Positions 41,012 to 50,003 of a DNA stretch of 64,000 nucleotides are shown piece after piece. Both the position numbers and the translations under genes were made by a program. The DNA is taken from assembly GCA_016291135.1 (NCBI GenBank), contig JAEFAE010000006.1:19383-83382 (forward strand). Direction: 5' to 3'. Numbering within the stretch: position 1 is the stretch's first letter; each line of letters starts with the position of its first letter. The notes beneath the pieces were generated by a model. It ran no database searches. It saw nothing but the letters and a program-made list of their open reading frames with translations, and was not told where the DNA came from. Origin of the DNA: Bacteroidales bacterium. GTDB lineage: Bacteria > Bacteroidota > Bacteroidia > Bacteroidales > F082.

Positions 41012-43567
41012 TTATTGCTTGGTCACTTGCCTTAAAATGCAGTTGCCATCGTTCTCAATGATGCGGATCACATACAATCCTGAAGGCAGTGGGTTGAGGT
41101 CAAGCGTTGCTGATGCCCCACTTTCCTGTCGGGATAGGACGACCTGTCCCCAAAGATTGTATACTTCAACGGCGTAGAGGTTTTCGTCGAGGATGGTTAC
41201 TTGTCCACTCGTGGGATTCGGATAGACCTTCACATGGGTTGCTTCCTCGGAAACCCCGGTCGGCGAATAATAGGCATGCAACTCAAATTCATCGGGATGG
41301 TCCTTCCGGTTGGCAGGGGCCGAGGTGCAGTCCAGCTGATAGTAGTAGGCGTAGACGCGATAGTAGTAGTCGTCTTCTTCGTACAACCGGGTGTCCTTAT
41401 AGTGGAGCGTCGAAGGATCCGTCCTTTTAAAGAACTGATAGGTTCCATCCATTCCCCGTTTCCGGTATATGACATATTCCGACAGGCAGTCGTCGGGATT
41501 CGGGGCTTCCCAATGCAATTCGATCTTCAAGTCGGGGGTAAGCACATAATCGAGGTTTTGGGGAGGATAGCAGGGCCCTACCGTTACGCAAGACTCGTTG
41601 GAGAACAAGCCGTTTTCTCCACCTTGATAGAGGACCGTGGCCTGGTAACAATGCCCTCCCAACGAGGCTTCTTCGTCCAGGAAGGTGGTTCCCGAGGGAA
41701 CGAGACGGAACAGCAAGCCGTCGCGATAGAGGTGGTATCCGTAACCAGGGTCGGGAACGCCCTCCCAGGTGAGCCTGACGTTGCCGTCTTCGTTGGTGGC
41801 CAACAGGTGGGTGGGTACGGCTTCAGGAAGGCTTTCGCCGCAACTGTTGTTGGTGGAGAAAAAGATTCCTGAGGGCAGTTCGTCCGAAGATCCCGAGAAG
41901 GAGTAAACCACATTTCCACCAGCGTCCTTGATGATGAAGACCATGGAGCTGACGGGTTCTTCAGGTGCATTCCAGCCAAAGCTGATGTTCCCGATAGGCA
42001 AAGCGGGTTGGTGCATCGACGGTGTGGCGTTGGTCATCGTGTATTGGTCGATTTCACGTCCATTGACGCCATAAACGGAGATGGAGCCACCCTGCCAACC
42101 TCCTGGATTCGTGGTGGTCGTCAAGAGGGTCCATGGGCAGGAGGGACCCACCGCCACGTCGTTCACGTAGGCATGCCGTCCGTGCCGTCCGTTGGCAACC
42201 ACATAGATCGAATACCGATAGTGGTCGTAGTAGGGGAGGCGCTCGTCGAACACTTCCATGGTCGCTCCGGGTGCCACATCCGTCAGGGTCATGATGACTT
42301 TGTTGTCGCGCAACAGCACCACCTCGTCCAAGGTACCTAGCGGGGTGCCGTCTTGGGTGGTGGTGGGGTTGGTCCACTGGATCTGGGTCTTGAGTTCGAC
42401 ATCGGAAACGGCCGCAGCGGTGAAGTTGGTCGGTGCCATCGGCGTGAGGTTATACACTTCGGCGGGAACGAAGTTGAACATGGCGTCGGCAGGGTGGGTG
42501 TAGGGCGCCTCGTCGATGATATACCAGCCGTCGGAACCGCCACCCCATCCCAAGTTGAAATGGAACAGGTCAAAGTCGTCGTACCCGTCGCATACGAAGG
42601 CGTGACAGCCATCGTCCTGGCAACCGCCGTAATACATCGGCCAACCCATGTCGAACTGTTCTTTGACCATTGTTTTCCAGGTTTCCAGGTCGTAGTCGTT
42701 GCGTTTCAGGAATTGGATCTGGTCCGTGTAGTTGAAGTATTGGTGCATGGCGCCGGGGATGGGACCCGAAGCGCCGCCGCTGCCGTCGGGGCCGTAACCC
42801 ATTTCGATGGTCACGCCGCAATGGAAACACAACGTGCCGACAGCTGTTTTCTCGGCCTCCGAGGCGTTGTTGTTGAGCACATTGGGCATGTGGTCCCAGT
42901 CGTAGGTCGTATTGCCGAAGTCGGCGCAAATCATTCCATAGTCCTCGTGATTGTAGCAGTGACTTCCGATGCCTTGGATGGGATAGGCCCAAAAACGCAT
43001 CAGTTGCGACATGGCGGTAGCCAGGCATCCCACAATGGCGTGTCCGCCCGACCCGTTAGGATCATCGGGACAGCAGTAGTTGTAGGGGTAGGTTTGGTTC
43101 CATTGGGTCTGGCAAAGATAATCCACGCCACGTCCTCCGTTGCGCGAAATCAGCCTGCCGTATTGAAGCAGCGACTCCCATTCGGCGGCGATCAAGGGTG
43201 TGGCTTGTACATTGCCCTTCTTGCGCAAGCCGCGGATGCTTTCGGCAATCCCCTCCAGATGGTCCGCCAACGCCGGAGGGATGTTGCTCCCATTGAAAAG
43301 CGATTCGTTGGAATAGCCGATCACGGGACGGTAGGCGTCGTCGGCGGCGATGATGACGAACCCGCGTTCACCGATGTTGTAAATGTAGAAGCTGTCGTCG
43401 AATCCGGTACGTACCTGTGTCAAGTAGATCGTTTGGCGTTCCATCGAAAAGCGTTGCTCGGCAAACTTGGTGGCGGCCAATTGAGCCGTCGACGGATCGA
43501 CCGGACCGGAAAACAACGATAGCGTGCTTCCGAAAAGCAGCAACAGGGTAAGGCAGCGGTGTTTCAT
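41012..43567 (-). CDS. secreted C10-family cysteine protease with T9SS sorting tail
   Basis: Start moved from 43783 to the ATG at 43567, which begins the signal peptide MKHRCLTLLLLFGSTLSLFS; 851 residues. A pro-domain (FVIIAADDAYRPVIGYS) precedes the streptopain-like domain. The catalytic Cys is in AIVGCLATAMSQLM (about residue 179) and the His in DDGCHAFVCDGYD (about 321), followed by FNLGWGGGSDGWY. Fibronectin-like modules fill the middle and the C-terminus is a type A T9SS sorting domain with VYPNPTSGQV and LPSGLYVIRI. A surface or secreted protease related to P. gingivalis PrtT and streptococcal SpeB. Confidence 0.88.
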   Translation of the reverse strand: MKHRCLTLLLLFGSTLSLFSGPVDPSTAQLAATKFAEQRFSMERQTIYLTQVRTGFDDSFYIYNIGERGFVIIAADDAYRPVIGYSNESLFNGSNIPPALADHLEGIAESIRGLRKKGNVQATPLIAAEWESLLQYGRLISRNGGRGVDYLCQTQWNQTYPYNYCCPDDPNGSGGHAIVGCLATAMSQLMRFWAYPIQGIGSHCYNHEDYGMICADFGNTTYDWDHMPNVLNNNASEAEKTAVGTLCFHCGVTIEMGYGPDGSGGASGPIPGAMHQYFNYTDQIQFLKRNDYDLETWKTMVKEQFDMGWPMYYGGCQDDGCHAFVCDGYDDFDLFHFNLGWGGGSDGWYIIDEAPYTHPADAMFNFVPAEVYNLTPMAPTNFTAAAVSDVELKTQIQWTNPTTTQDGTPLGTLDEVVLLRDNKVIMTLTDVAPGATMEVFDERLPYYDHYRYSIYVVANGRHGRHAYVNDVAVGPSCPWTLLTTTTNPGGWQGGSISVYGVNGREIDQYTMTNATPSMHQPALPIGNISFGWNAPEEPVSSMVFIIKDAGGNVVYSFSGSSDELPSGIFFSTNNSCGESLPEAVPTHLLATNEDGNVRLTWEGVPDPGYGYHLYRDGLLFRLVPSGTTFLDEEASLGGHCYQATVLYQGGENGLFSNESCVTVGPCYPPQNLDYVLTPDLKIELHWEAPNPDDCLSEYVIYRKRGMDGTYQFFKRTDPSTLHYKDTRLYEEDDYYYRVYAYYYQLDCTSAPANRKDHPDEFELHAYYSPTGVSEEATHVKVYPNPTSGQVTILDENLYAVEVYNLWGQVVLSRQESGASATLDLNPLPSGLYVIRIIENDGNCILRQVTKQ

Positions 43568-43592
43568 CTTGAATTTTTTTTGATACAAACTA

Positions 43593-43600
43593 CAAAGATA
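43593..43600 (-). promoter_or_regulatory. -7 box for C10 protease
   Basis: Minus-strand TATCTTTG, 26 bases upstream of the corrected start at 43567, which supports that start. Confidence 0.55.
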
Positions 43601-43611
43601 CGTTTTTTTCT

Positions 43612-43619
43612 TAACTTTG
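43612..43619 (+). promoter_or_regulatory. -7 box for nitroreductase gene
   Basis: TAACTTTG, 24 bases before the ATG at 43644; 11 bases from the divergent protease box. Confidence 0.55.
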
Positions 43620-43643
43620 TCCCAAACTGAAACACTTAACACG

Positions 43644-44282
43644 ATGAAAAAACTTGCAATGCTCATTCTGGCGGTGGTCTCCTTGGTGACCGCCTCCTGC
43701 TGTGGCGACAAATGCACCGACCAAGCCGCTGGCAAGAACAACAACGAAACTGCTATGAATACCACGATGAACGACCTGCTCACGCGTCGTAGCGTGCGCA
43801 GCTACACCGACGAAGTGCCTCCCATGGAGGTGATTGAAGAGATCTGCAAGGCGGGTACCTACGCACCCACAGGCATGAACCGCCAGGCTCCCATCATCCT
43901 TGCCGTCACCAACCGTGAGGTGCGCGACAAGATGAGCCAACTCAACGCCGCCGTGTTTGGCATGGACAGCGACCCGTTCTACGGCGCCCCGGTGGTGCTG
44001 GTGGTGCTGGCCGATACCACCGCTGCCATGACCTGGAAAGAGGATGGCTCCTTGGTGATGGGCAACTTGTTGAACGCCTGCCACGCCAAAGGCCTGGGCT
44101 CCTGCTGGATCCATCGCGCCAAAGAGGTTTTCGAAACCGAAGAAGGCAAGGCCATCCTGCGTGATCTGGGCATCGATGACACCAAATACGTGGGCATTGG
44201 CAACTGCATCCTGGGATACACCGCCGGCGACTATCCGGAAGCCAGACCGCGTAAGGAAAACTACGTGTATTGGATTAAATAA
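43644..44282 (+). CDS. nitroreductase-family flavoprotein with lipoprotein signal
   Basis: Start set at 43644 (the track's 43617 overlaps the promoter box). The 212-residue product opens with MKKLAMLILAVVSLVTASC, a lipoprotein-type signal with Cys about residue 19, then a linker. It continues with the nitroreductase domain: LLTRRSVRSYTDEVPP (FMN phosphate-binding Arg/Ser), APTGMNRQAPIILAV, and GLGSCWIHRAKE near the end. Members normally are cytoplasmic NAD(P)H-FMN reductases. An internal ATG (MNTTMNDLL) could make a cytoplasmic form. Export of a flavin enzyme is unusual and is discussed as a finding. Confidence 0.8.
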   Translation: MKKLAMLILAVVSLVTASCCGDKCTDQAAGKNNNETAMNTTMNDLLTRRSVRSYTDEVPPMEVIEEICKAGTYAPTGMNRQAPIILAVTNREVRDKMSQLNAAVFGMDSDPFYGAPVVLVVLADTTAAMTWKEDGSLVMGNLLNACHAKGLGSCWIHRAKEVFETEEGKAILRDLGIDDTKYVGIGNCILGYTAGDYPEARPRKENYVYWIK

Positions 44283-44301
44283 GGAAGGTTCCCCAAAAAA
44301 G

Positions 44302-45318
44302 CTAAAGGACCCGGTGTTCCCGGAAAACGGTCTCCACTGCGTCCTCGTATTCCTTGAGCGCATTGATCTTCTTGATCTTGCGCCAGATGTCTTGTGGCTC
44401 GTCGAACGCGTGCATCAGGTACGACCACAGCTCCTTCATCCTTCCCAACACCTTGGGGCTGCCGCCGGCGTGGCGCAGGCGATCTTCGTAGAGGTCCACA
44501 ACGTAGGCGTAGAGCCTTGTGGCCTTGTCGTTGGGGACGTCATTGCGAGGAACGGCGCTTAGCGGAGCAGCGTCTGCCCCGAGCGAAGCGTGGGGGTGGC
44601 CACCCAACCCGGCACGAATCTCTTCCGCCAAAAACGGATTTGCCAGCAACCCTCTTCCCAACATGAACTCATTAACGGGTTTTACTACTTCGCTGATTCG
44701 TTCAAAACTTTCCACCGAAACGATGTCGCCGTTATAGACCAGCGGTGCCTTGATCGTGTGGATCAGTTCGGCGAAACGTGGCACGTCGGCTTCCCCTTTA
44801 TAGAGTTGCTTTCCGATGCGGGGATGGATGATCAGCTCACTTAACGGATATCGGTTGAACACCTCAATCACGGGGACAATCTCATCCGGACTGAAATAGC
44901 CCAACCGACATTTGATGCTGAATTTCAGGTCGATACGCTCAAATACGGTGCTGAGCATCGATTCGATCTTCTCGGGATAGGGAAGGAGTCCGCTGCCGCG
45001 TTTCTTGTTGGCGACCCTGGGAAAAGGGCATCCCATGTTTAGGTTGATCTCCTTATAACCCAACTCCTTGCATTGGGCAGCAAATCGTAGGATCTCCTCG
45101 CCGTCGGTGCTCAAGAGCTGCGGGGTCAAGGTCTCCACGTCGTTGCAGGCGGGGTCGATTTCTTCCACTTGCAGGTTCTTGGCATGATCCTTTTGGATGC
45201 CGGTGAAAAAAGGCGTGTAGTATTTGTCGATGCCGCCGAAATGCTTTTTGAAGACGTTTCGGAACGGAGCGTCGGTGATGCCTTGGAACGGGCCTAGGGA
45301 TAATCGGATCGTGTTCAT
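44302..45318 (-). CDS. dus: tRNA-dihydrouridine synthase, with a repeat-derived insert
   Basis: A 338-residue FMN-dependent TIM-barrel enzyme. LGPFQGITDAPFRNVF at the N-terminus, INLNMGCPFPRVANKKRGSGLL (catalytic Cys in the MGCP motif), IKCRLGY and ELIIHPR, YNGDI and MLGRGLLANPFL (FMN phosphate binding) are all in order. It reduces uridines in tRNA D-loops. Around residues 236-260 an unusual Gly/Ala/Pro-rich segment (GGHPHASLGADAAPLSAVPR) is encoded by a dispersed palindromic repeat and joins barrel and C-terminal helical domain in frame. Convergent with the nitroreductase gene. Confidence 0.88.
   Translation of the reverse strand: MNTIRLSLGPFQGITDAPFRNVFKKHFGGIDKYYTPFFTGIQKDHAKNLQVEEIDPACNDVETLTPQLLSTDGEEILRFAAQCKELGYKEINLNMGCPFPRVANKKRGSGLLPYPEKIESMLSTVFERIDLKFSIKCRLGYFSPDEIVPVIEVFNRYPLSELIIHPRIGKQLYKGEADVPRFAELIHTIKAPLVYNGDIVSVESFERISEVVKPVNEFMLGRGLLANPFLAEEIRAGLGGHPHASLGADAAPLSAVPRNDVPNDKATRLYAYVVDLYEDRLRHAGGSPKVLGRMKELWSYLMHAFDEPQDIWRKIKKINALKEYEDAVETVFREHRVL
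44536..44610. repeat. dispersed palindromic repeat inserted in frame in dus
   Basis: On the plus strand it starts CGTCATTGCGAGGAACGGCG and contains paired segments GCGCTTAGCGGAGCAGCG and GAGCGAAGCGTGGGGGTGG. The ends resemble the CGTCATTGCGAGG repeats common between genes in many bacteria. Insertion keeps the reading frame open. Confidence 0.6.
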
Positions 45319-45350
45319 GTTGGAGGGCTTCTTCTACCGATGGCGCATTC

Positions 45351-46952
45351 CTATCGGGATGTGCGCTTCCTGGGGCGTTTCAACGATCCGGCTACGGTCA
45401 ATACCAAGGTGACCAGCAGCAGTCCAAAGGTCATCCACATCGCGATTCGATAGAGATAGTCCCCGTGTCGTGTATAGAACGTCTTTTCGGTGTTGGCTTT
45501 CAAGGTGGCTTTGATGACGTCTTCCTTCCAGTATTCGGTGCTCTGGAGCACGTCGCCCCGTTGGTTGAAGAAGCCCGACTTGCCCGTGTTGGCCGAGCGG
45601 GCCACACACCGGCGGTTCTCGATGGCGCGCAGCTTGGAGAACTCGAAGTGCTGACGGTAGCCGGGGGTGTCGCCCCACCAACCGTCGTTGGTGATGACGA
45701 AGAGGAGGTCGGCGCCTTTGCGAGCGAACTCGCTCACATAGCCGCCGAAGGCCGACTCATAGCAGATCGGAACGCCGACGACATGGTTGCCGAAGCTCAT
45801 GTTATGCGAGGTGGCGTCCGTTTTCAGCGTGCCTCGGGCGATGCCCATGGTGATGCTGAAGTTCTTCAGGAAGCCCATCCATTCGGGGATGGCCTCCACG
45901 GCAGGCGTCAGCTTCGACTTGTTGCGGTGCTGTACGTTGACGGTGTCGATGAGCAGGGCGGAGTTGTGCGCGTAATAATACTTGTTTGAGTTGCCGATCT
46001 GTCGTGCCGGGAAGTCGTCTTCCATGCCCTTGGGCACCCATTCGTAGGTGGTGCCTCCGATGACGATGCAGGTCTGCGGATGCCTCTCCTCAAAACCCCC
46101 AAGGATCTGCAGCGCCCTCACGTCGTGCATGTCGTGGAGCCAGATGCCTTCTTGGATGGCCGACTCGGAGCTGACGACGAAGCGCGTGTCGGGGGTCACC
46201 AGCCGTTCGGCCAGATCGACGTTACGCTGGATGGTGGCGTCATAGTATTGTTTGTCGAACTGTTCGTTCCAGGGGTCGCAGTTTTGCTGGATCACGATGA
46301 CCTCGGTGTCCACCCCTTGGTCTTCATAGCGGTTGTAGGCGATCTTACTTCCTACGATGGGTAGTGCCAGCAAGGCGATGGCGGTGAGGGCGTTCCAGCG
46401 AATCGCTTTTTTGTCCTTCTCCCTTTCAGCTGAGGCGAGGTTGCTGATCAGGATGTTGACCAACAGGATCCAGAGGGTGCCGCCTGCCACGCCCGTCACC
46501 GAGTACCATTGCACCCAGGTAGTGGCGGTGGAGAACACGTTGCCGAGGCTGAGCCAGGGCCATTTGGCCGACCAGTAGTAATGCAGGAATTCGAAGGCCA
46601 TCCAGTAGGGGATGAGCAGGAAGTTGCCCCAGCGGTCGTTGTGCAGTTTCATCTTGGTGAAGTGGAAAGCCCAAAACACGATGGCCATGAACAGGGCGTT
46701 CAGGATCCACGCCAGAGTCGCTGCTGGGGTGGCGTTCCACACCCACCAGGTGGTCAGCACGTTCCACAGCAGGAAGGTGACGAAGGAGAGCCAGAACACG
46801 TTCCCTTTCTCTCCTTTACTAATCCTTTCTTCCACATAAAGCAGGGGCGCCAAGGCGATGAACGACAGTGCAGCCAAGCCTCTGACTGGCCATGCTGCCC
46901 ATAGTAGCAATCCGCTGGTCACTGCCAGCAACAGTTTATGGTATTTCTTCAT
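45351..46952 (-). CDS. lnt: apolipoprotein N-acyltransferase
   Basis: The track's 47063 start runs through tRNA-Phe and its terminator; the ATG at 46952 gives 533 residues. N-terminal membrane segments (about 7 in total, including WLSFVTFLLWNVLTTWWVW) are followed by a periplasmic nitrilase domain with the triad Glu in VVSSESAIQEG (about 263), Lys, and Cys in VPICYESAFGG (about 398). A final membrane helix and basic tail close the protein. Lnt adds the third acyl chain to lipoproteins, needed for their maturation, fitting the many lipoproteins in this window. A -7 box lies between the tRNA-Phe terminator and the start. Confidence 0.9.
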   Translation of the reverse strand: MKKYHKLLLAVTSGLLLWAAWPVRGLAALSFIALAPLLYVEERISKGEKGNVFWLSFVTFLLWNVLTTWWVWNATPAATLAWILNALFMAIVFWAFHFTKMKLHNDRWGNFLLIPYWMAFEFLHYYWSAKWPWLSLGNVFSTATTWVQWYSVTGVAGGTLWILLVNILISNLASAEREKDKKAIRWNALTAIALLALPIVGSKIAYNRYEDQGVDTEVIVIQQNCDPWNEQFDKQYYDATIQRNVDLAERLVTPDTRFVVSSESAIQEGIWLHDMHDVRALQILGGFEERHPQTCIVIGGTTYEWVPKGMEDDFPARQIGNSNKYYYAHNSALLIDTVNVQHRNKSKLTPAVEAIPEWMGFLKNFSITMGIARGTLKTDATSHNMSFGNHVVGVPICYESAFGGYVSEFARKGADLLFVITNDGWWGDTPGYRQHFEFSKLRAIENRRCVARSANTGKSGFFNQRGDVLQSTEYWKEDVIKATLKANTEKTFYTRHGDYLYRIAMWMTFGLLLVTLVLTVAGSLKRPRKRTSR

Positions 46953-46981
46953 GATTCGGTAATAGACGAGCACAAAACGTG

Positions 46982-46989
46982 CAAAAATA
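46982..46989 (-). promoter_or_regulatory. -7 box for lnt
   Basis: Minus-strand TATTTTTG, 30 bases upstream of the lnt ATG and downstream of the tRNA-Phe terminator. Confidence 0.55.
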
Positions 46990-47000
46990 GTAATAAAACA

Positions 47001-47029
47001 AAAAAGCCGAACAATCGTCCGGCTTTTTT
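47001..47029 (-). terminator. Rho-independent terminator after tRNA-Phe
   Basis: AAAAAGCCG and CGGCTTTTT form a 9-bp stem with a 10-base loop. On the minus strand it follows the tRNA by four bases and ends in a T tract. Confidence 0.8.
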
Positions 47030-47033
47030 GTTG

Positions 47034-47106
<73 letters not shown>

Positions 47107-47212
47107 AGCGTTGTTTGCGGATGCAAAGATACAGCTTTTTTTGAAATCGACAATACTTTTTTTAAAAATTTCAGTTTTTTTTCGGATATTTGCACCCCGA
47201 AACAATCGCATC

Positions 47213-48508
47213 ATGAAGAAAGGCTCCCCTAATAAAGTGATATTGACAGCGCTGTTGGCCCTGTTGTGCGGCGGCGTCTTTGCCCAAGCCAACGTGGACT
47301 CCCCGTATTCCATGTTCGGGTTGGGCCAGGTCCGGAACAAGACCATGAACACCCGCCTCCAAGGCATGGGCGGCGTGTCGGCTGCCCAGTTCGGGAAGAA
47401 CATGGTCAATGCGGCCAACCCGGCTTCGTATGCCATGATCGACACGTTGACGTTCCTGTTCGATGCCGGCGTGTATGCCAAGGGGTCGACCTTCAGCACC
47501 TCGTCGCTGTCGGAGCGGGCCACCGCGGCCTCGTTCGACTATGTGGCCATGGGATGCGCCTTTACCAACTGGTGGAAGGTAGCCGTCGGTGCCCAACCCT
47601 ACAGCAGCGTCGGATACAACGTGGTTACCTCTTTCTACGATGACATGCTGGGCAACTACAACCAAACGTTCCAGGGGGCAGGCGGCCTGAACCAAGTGTT
47701 CCTGGGCAACGCGTTCCGTCTGGGCAAGCATTTTGCCGTCGGTGCCAACGCCAACTATGTGTTTGGCGACAGCAAGTCGACCACCACACTGAGTTTTCCC
47801 GACTCCACCTACCTCATCAGCTCGCGTCGCAGCCGCGACGTCATGATCAGCGCCTTCATGTTCGACTACGGTGTGATGTATCAGGGCAACGTGGCTCCTG
47901 AGTACCTTTTGAGTGCCGGCATCACCTACAACCAGAAGATCAACCTGAAGGGGACCCAAACCATCTACATCCGGTCGCTCGAAGGCAGCCAGGAAAACAC
48001 CACGGGGGCGGAGTACCTGATCGACACCATCTTCTACGACAAGAACAAGGATGCCCGTTTTGCCATGCCTCACGGTTTTGGGGTGGGTGTCAGCCTCCAG
48101 AAGCTAAACCGCTGGACCATCGGTGCCGACTTCGATTGGAACCAATGGAGCACCTTCCGCCGCAATGGGGTCAACGATTCCTTGCAGGATGCCTGGCGTG
48201 TGTCGGTGGGCGGGGAATACATCCCCACCTCCTCCTCGGTGTCGAACTACTGGACCAGGGTGTCGTACCGGATGGGCGCCTTCTATGAGCAAACCTACTT
48301 GAACATCCACGGACAATCTATTAATAAAATAGGTGTGACGGCTGGGATGTCCTTGCCTATGCCCCGTTCCCAGTCGAAAGCGGTGCTGGCATTGGAGATC
48401 GGAAAATGTGGCACGAAATCTGCTAACCTGATCCAGGAAAATTTCGTAAAGCTGTCGGCCGGCGTCTCCATCAACGAGCGTTGGTTCCTCAAGAGAAAAT
48501 ACAGATAA
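47213..48508 (+). CDS. outer-membrane beta-barrel protein, unknown function
   Basis: Start set at 47213 (the track's 47099 runs through the tRNA). The 431-residue protein has a signal peptide ending VFAQ, then VDSPYSMFGLGQV and MGGVSAAQFGKNMVNAANPASYA, a start shared by FadL-like and PorV-like outer-membrane proteins of Bacteroidetes. The remainder is alternating amphipathic strands ending in the basic tail WFLKRKYR. It opens a cluster with a TPR protein, LptC, a CorC/HlyC protein and a PpiD-like isomerase, an order I recall as conserved in Bacteroidales. Function unknown. Confidence 0.7.
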   Translation: MKKGSPNKVILTALLALLCGGVFAQANVDSPYSMFGLGQVRNKTMNTRLQGMGGVSAAQFGKNMVNAANPASYAMIDTLTFLFDAGVYAKGSTFSTSSLSERATAASFDYVAMGCAFTNWWKVAVGAQPYSSVGYNVVTSFYDDMLGNYNQTFQGAGGLNQVFLGNAFRLGKHFAVGANANYVFGDSKSTTTLSFPDSTYLISSRRSRDVMISAFMFDYGVMYQGNVAPEYLLSAGITYNQKINLKGTQTIYIRSLEGSQENTTGAEYLIDTIFYDKNKDARFAMPHGFGVGVSLQKLNRWTIGADFDWNQWSTFRRNGVNDSLQDAWRVSVGGEYIPTSSSVSNYWTRVSYRMGAFYEQTYLNIHGQSINKIGVTAGMSLPMPRSQSKAVLALEIGKCGTKSANLIQENFVKLSAGVSINERWFLKRKYR

Positions 48509-48534
48509 AGTCAAACCATAAAAATTGAAATGAA

Positions 48535-49992
48535 ATGAAAACAAGAAGTTTAGTGATTCTGGCTGCCATCCTTGGCTTGGCTGGCAGTGTCTTCGCACAG
48601 GATCTTGCCACCCAGTCGAAGTACGGCGCTGACAGCGTCAACTGCGTGCAGAAGATCTCCATCTACCGTGAGGCCTACAAGCAATGGGAAGCCGCCAAGT
48701 TCGCTCCCGATGCCGTGAACAACGAAATGATCTCCGCCTGGCGTGAGGTGTTCCTGACCGGCCCGCGTGCCACCCAGTACACCTACACCAACGGTGAGAA
48801 GATTTTGGATTACCTCATCCGCCAGAACCCCAAGGACAAGGACGCTTACATCGACACGCTCTGCCTGTTGATGGACACCCGTGCCAAGTGCTTCCCGAAC
48901 GACCCCAAGACGGGTGCCTCTCAGGTGGCCAACATCATGGGTCGCAAGGGCCTCTTGATCTATACCTATAACAAGAACCGCTACGAAGAAGCCTACAACG
49001 TGCTGAAAGGTGCTGTTGCCTTGGATCCTTCGCAGCTGCAGGGCGCCTACATCGACGCTTACTTCAAGTCGACCATCGACATGGTCAACAACGGCAAGGA
49101 AGAGAAGATGACCATCATCAACGTCTATCAGGAGCTTTCCGAGGTGCTCGACGACAACATCAAGGTGCTCGCCGAGAACGAAGCCCAGCTGATGGAAGCA
49201 AAAGCCAATGCCGAGGAGTCTGCCGACAACGACGCCGTCGCCGGTTTCGACAAGCAGATCGAGAAGAATGAGAAGAACATCAACATCAACAAGGGTGTGA
49301 AGAACAACATCGACAACCTGTTCCAGCCCTACGCCTCGTGCGACGACCTGATCAAGGTGTTCACCGCCAAGATGGCTGAGACGCCGGACGACATCACCCT
49401 CCTGAAGCGTATCACCACCATCCTCGACAAGAAGGATTGCACCGACTCCAAGCTCTTCCTCGATGCCAGTAAGCAGCTCTATGAAATGGAGCCCAGCCCC
49501 GAAGCCGCCTACAACATCGGTGTGAAGCTCTTCAAGGACGGCAAGAACGGCGAGGCCGCCAAGTACTTCGAGCAGGCCACTTCCGCCTCGAACAACGACC
49601 GCGTGTACAGAGCCTACAGAAACCTGGCCTACTGCTACCTGAACATGGGTGCCTATGGCAAGTGCCGCGACGCCGCCCGTCGTGCCGCCGCCGTCGACCC
49701 GACCGCTGGTGAGCCTTACATCCTGATCGGCCAGGCATACGCAGGTTCAGCCGCCTCCTTCGCCGATAGCAAGTTCGGTGGCAAAGAGGTGTATTGGGTG
49801 GCTGTCGACAAGTGCAACAGGGCTGCCGCCATCGATCCTTCGGTTGCCGCTCGTGCCAACGGCTTGGCCGCCTCCTACAGATCGCACTTCCCCACCACGG
49901 AGAACATCTTCTTCAACGACTACGCGGAAGGACAGTCCTATACCGTGGGCGGATGGATCGGAGAAACGACGACCATCAGAGCCTCTAAGTAA
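48535..49992 (+). CDS. exported tetratricopeptide-repeat protein
   Basis: A 485-residue protein with a signal peptide ending VFAQ and helical repeats throughout. Clear TPR-like units are YTYNKNRYEEAYNVLKGAVALDP (about 140-165), AAYNIGVKLFKDGKNGEAAKYFEQA (about 320) and RAYRNLAYCYLNMGAYGKCRDAARRA (about 360). A coiled-coil stretch rich in Asn/Lys/Glu lies near residues 215-265. It starts 26 bases after the barrel protein and precedes lptC by 11 bases, so all are probably co-transcribed. Likely a periplasmic scaffold in outer-membrane biogenesis; no catalytic signature. Confidence 0.75.
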   Translation: MKTRSLVILAAILGLAGSVFAQDLATQSKYGADSVNCVQKISIYREAYKQWEAAKFAPDAVNNEMISAWREVFLTGPRATQYTYTNGEKILDYLIRQNPKDKDAYIDTLCLLMDTRAKCFPNDPKTGASQVANIMGRKGLLIYTYNKNRYEEAYNVLKGAVALDPSQLQGAYIDAYFKSTIDMVNNGKEEKMTIINVYQELSEVLDDNIKVLAENEAQLMEAKANAEESADNDAVAGFDKQIEKNEKNININKGVKNNIDNLFQPYASCDDLIKVFTAKMAETPDDITLLKRITTILDKKDCTDSKLFLDASKQLYEMEPSPEAAYNIGVKLFKDGKNGEAAKYFEQATSASNNDRVYRAYRNLAYCYLNMGAYGKCRDAARRAAAVDPTAGEPYILIGQAYAGSAASFADSKFGGKEVYWVAVDKCNRAAAIDPSVAARANGLAASYRSHFPTTENIFFNDYAEGQSYTVGGWIGETTTIRASK

Positions 49993-50003
49993 AACAGCAG
50001 CTT

